From contig NZ_AP017367.1 of the NCBI RefSeq assembly GCF_001548395.1, forward strand, positions 4,563,001 to 4,627,000: DNA of 64,000 bases. The letters run 5' to 3'. The translations under genes were made by a program, and so were the position numbers. Below the pieces are notes generated by a model. The model worked only from the letters and a program-made list of their open reading frames with translations. It had not been told where the DNA came from and did not search any database. Position 1 is the first letter of the stretch. The number at the start of each line of letters is the position of its first letter. Source of the DNA: Leptolyngbya sp. O-77. GTDB taxonomy: Bacteria; Cyanobacteriota; Cyanobacteriia; Elainellales; Elainellaceae. Shown piece after piece: positions 62,485 through 64,000 of this stretch.

Positions 62485-63984
62485 CTACGGCGAGATCGTG
62501 ATATCAATCTGCTGTGGGCTGCTTCCTAGTGTCGAAAGCGGTGGCTGAATTGCAGCACTATTGCCCACTACAAGCGTCACCAGTTTGTCGGGCTGGAGAT
62601 AGGTCTGGGCGGCACGGAGAATATCTTCGGCGGTGGTGGCTTCGACCTGCTTCTGATACTGGAAGATAAAGTCTTTGGGGTAGCCGTAGTATTCGTAGCG
62701 CATCAGGCGAGAGAGTGTCTGCCCCGGCGTTTCAAAGTTGAACACAAAGGCGTTGAGGGCTGAGTCTTTGGCCTGTTTTAGCTCCACGTCGGAAACGGGC
62801 GTGGTGCGGACTTTTTCGATTTCCGCCTTGAGCGCCTGGATAAAGGGAACAGTTGCATCAGAGCGGGTCTGTCCGCCGCCCACAAATACGCCTGGATAGT
62901 CAAACTGAGGCGACCAGTAGGCATACACCACATAGGCCAAGCCCTGGCGCGATCGCACTTCGTTCACTAGCCGCCCGCCAAAGCCGTTTAGCACGTCGTT
63001 TAACACCGTCATGGGTGCATAGTCCGGATCGCTCAGCTTGCCGCCGAGGTGCCCAATCAGCACGCTGCTCTGGGTAAGCTGGGGCTGATCAACCAGAAAA
63101 ATGCCGCCGGGTTGCGCCTGGGCGACCGCAGGCAGTGGGTTGAAATCAGGATTGTCTAGCGCGGGGTTCCGCGCCCAGTCGCCAAACTGCGCTTCGATGA
63201 GCGATCGCATTTCGGCGCTGTCAAAGTCGCCCACGATGCCCAGCAGCATGTTGTTGGGATGGAAGTAGGTGCGGTGGTAGGCGATCGCATCTTCACGCTG
63301 GATGCGGTCGAGGGTGGCGTATTCTGTCGTGCGAGCGTAGGGACTTTGCGGGCCGTAGATTAGCTTGAAAAATTCGCGGCGGGCGATGTCTTCAGGGTCG
63401 TCGTTGCGGCGGGCGATGAAGCCACGCCGCTGACTTTTCACTAGCGCAAACTTGTCGGGTGCAAAGGCCGGCTGGCGAATCACCTCGGCAAATAGCCCAA
63501 ACACCTCCGGCAAATCTTCGCTGAGGGCATAGAAGCTGGCATTGCCCGACGCATTGCTGATGCCGGTTTCCACATAGGCAGCGCGGCTTTCTAGCAAGGT
63601 GTTCAGGGCATCGGGCGTGTGTTTGAGTGTGCCCCCACTTCGCATCACCTCGCCCGTAATGCCGCTCAGTCCTACCTTGTCGGCGGGTTCCCAGCGACTA
63701 CCCACGCGAAAGAGGGCCGTGCCGCTAACGAGGGGCAATTCGTGGTCTTCGACCAAGTACACCATCAGCCCGTTGTCTAGCTGAAACTGGGTGTATTCCG
63801 GCAGTTGCACAGGCGGCAGCGGCGGAAAGGTGAGTTGGTCGTAGGGCAAGGCAGTCGCCGCCCGCACCGGATCAGGCGTGAGCCAGAGTCCTAGTAGCAG
63901 CAGTGGGGCGATCGCCCCCCAAGCCAGTCGCCGCAGCCATTTCGAGCGCAAGCCGAGCCGCCAGTTCGATCGCAAAGCCGTCAT
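62485..63984 (-). CDS. M16-family peptidase homologue, zinc motif absent
   Basis: About 499 residues: a signal sequence, then two M16 halves (LPEYTQFQLDNGLMVYLVED at the start; an LNDVLNGFGGRLVNEVRSRQGLAY region in the second half). Active M16 subunits carry HxxEH after GLSH/A; here the place reads GLSGITGEVM, so zinc ligands are missing. This fits the non-catalytic partner of a two-gene M16 system; the active partner probably lies just beyond the right edge. I use the ATG at 63984, preceded by AGGAAGG; an ATG at 63999 is also in frame and nearly at the edge. Confidence 0.85.
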   Translation of the reverse strand: MTALRSNWRLGLRSKWLRRLAWGAIAPLLLLGLWLTPDPVRAATALPYDQLTFPPLPPVQLPEYTQFQLDNGLMVYLVEDHELPLVSGTALFRVGSRWEPADKVGLSGITGEVMRSGGTLKHTPDALNTLLESRAAYVETGISNASGNASFYALSEDLPEVFGLFAEVIRQPAFAPDKFALVKSQRRGFIARRNDDPEDIARREFFKLIYGPQSPYARTTEYATLDRIQREDAIAYHRTYFHPNNMLLGIVGDFDSAEMRSLIEAQFGDWARNPALDNPDFNPLPAVAQAQPGGIFLVDQPQLTQSSVLIGHLGGKLSDPDYAPMTVLNDVLNGFGGRLVNEVRSRQGLAYVVYAYWSPQFDYPGVFVGGGQTRSDATVPFIQALKAEIEKVRTTPVSDVELKQAKDSALNAFVFNFETPGQTLSRLMRYEYYGYPKDFIFQYQKQVEATTAEDILRAAQTYLQPDKLVTLVVGNSAAIQPPLSTLGSSPQQIDITISP

Positions 63985-64000
63985 CCACACCTTCCTCATG

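Overview
The window is a stretch of cyanobacterial chromosome. The octamer GCGATCGC (HIP1) recurs every few hundred bases. The gene set includes beta-carotene hydroxylase CrtR, a cytochrome b6f assembly factor of the CCB1 type, FutA/IdiA, the RppA/RppB two-component pair, cyanoexosortase A and cyanobacterial-type PhoU and NusA. The base composition is fairly G+C-rich and the gene content resembles Leptolyngbya-like filamentous strains (Thermoleptolyngbya and relatives), but the genus is inference. No rRNA, tRNA or CRISPR array was recognised.

Layout. Positions 1-2.8 kb hold a surface and exopolysaccharide locus: a partial exosortase-associated protein, cyanoexosortase A and a divergent WecG/TagA glycosyltransferase. 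Positions 2.8-5.6 kb hold tsaB, a serpin lipoprotein and a DUF4279 protein. An ISAs1-type insertion sequence with a frameshifted transposase lies at 5.87-7.03 kb, followed by trpD, aspS and sbcC. From 13.8 to 16.6 kb are a Fur-family regulator, an aldo/keto reductase, two copies of a roughly 109-bp MITE-like element and a seven-unit 32-bp hairpin array. From 16.6 to 24.2 kb come a GT4 glycosyltransferase, a phospholipase D-like protein with an embedded EF-hand loop, nusA and rimP, a metallophosphoesterase lipoprotein and a PstS-like protein. Positions 24.4-35.1 kb are a mixed region: uraD, a GNAT protein, small proteins, a lipoprotein with a PilP-like tail, an APC permease, an adenylate cyclase, CCB1, a PadR regulator and a NarL-type regulator.

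Positions 35.1-41.4 kb form an iron-handling neighbourhood. An imelysin (IrpA-like) gene is followed 8 nt later by a two-heme DHOR oxidoreductase. A PiuC-type hydroxylase diverges from this pair, and next come FutA and a proline-rich membrane-anchored protein. From 41.6 to 48.3 kb lie a cupin, a PAS histidine kinase, a response regulator with degenerate GGDEF and intact EAL domains, crtR and phoU. From 49.1 to 53.3 kb are an RNase II/R family enzyme coupled to a P-loop kinase, and ddl.

The most unusual structure is at 53.5-56.3 kb. A VapBC-type toxin-antitoxin pair sits between two 107-bp copies (about 95% identical) of the 3' end of mazG, both still in frame and closed by a stop. The oxygenase gene immediately beyond the second copy has lost its N-terminal third. 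This looks like an insertion that regenerated the tail of its target gene. The right end holds a NAGPA-domain lipoprotein, a phospholipase D/cardiolipin synthase pseudogene with an internal deletion, a small lipoprotein, a PepSY-TM protein, RppB/RppA-like sensor and regulator, ybaK and an M16 peptidase homologue lacking the zinc motif.
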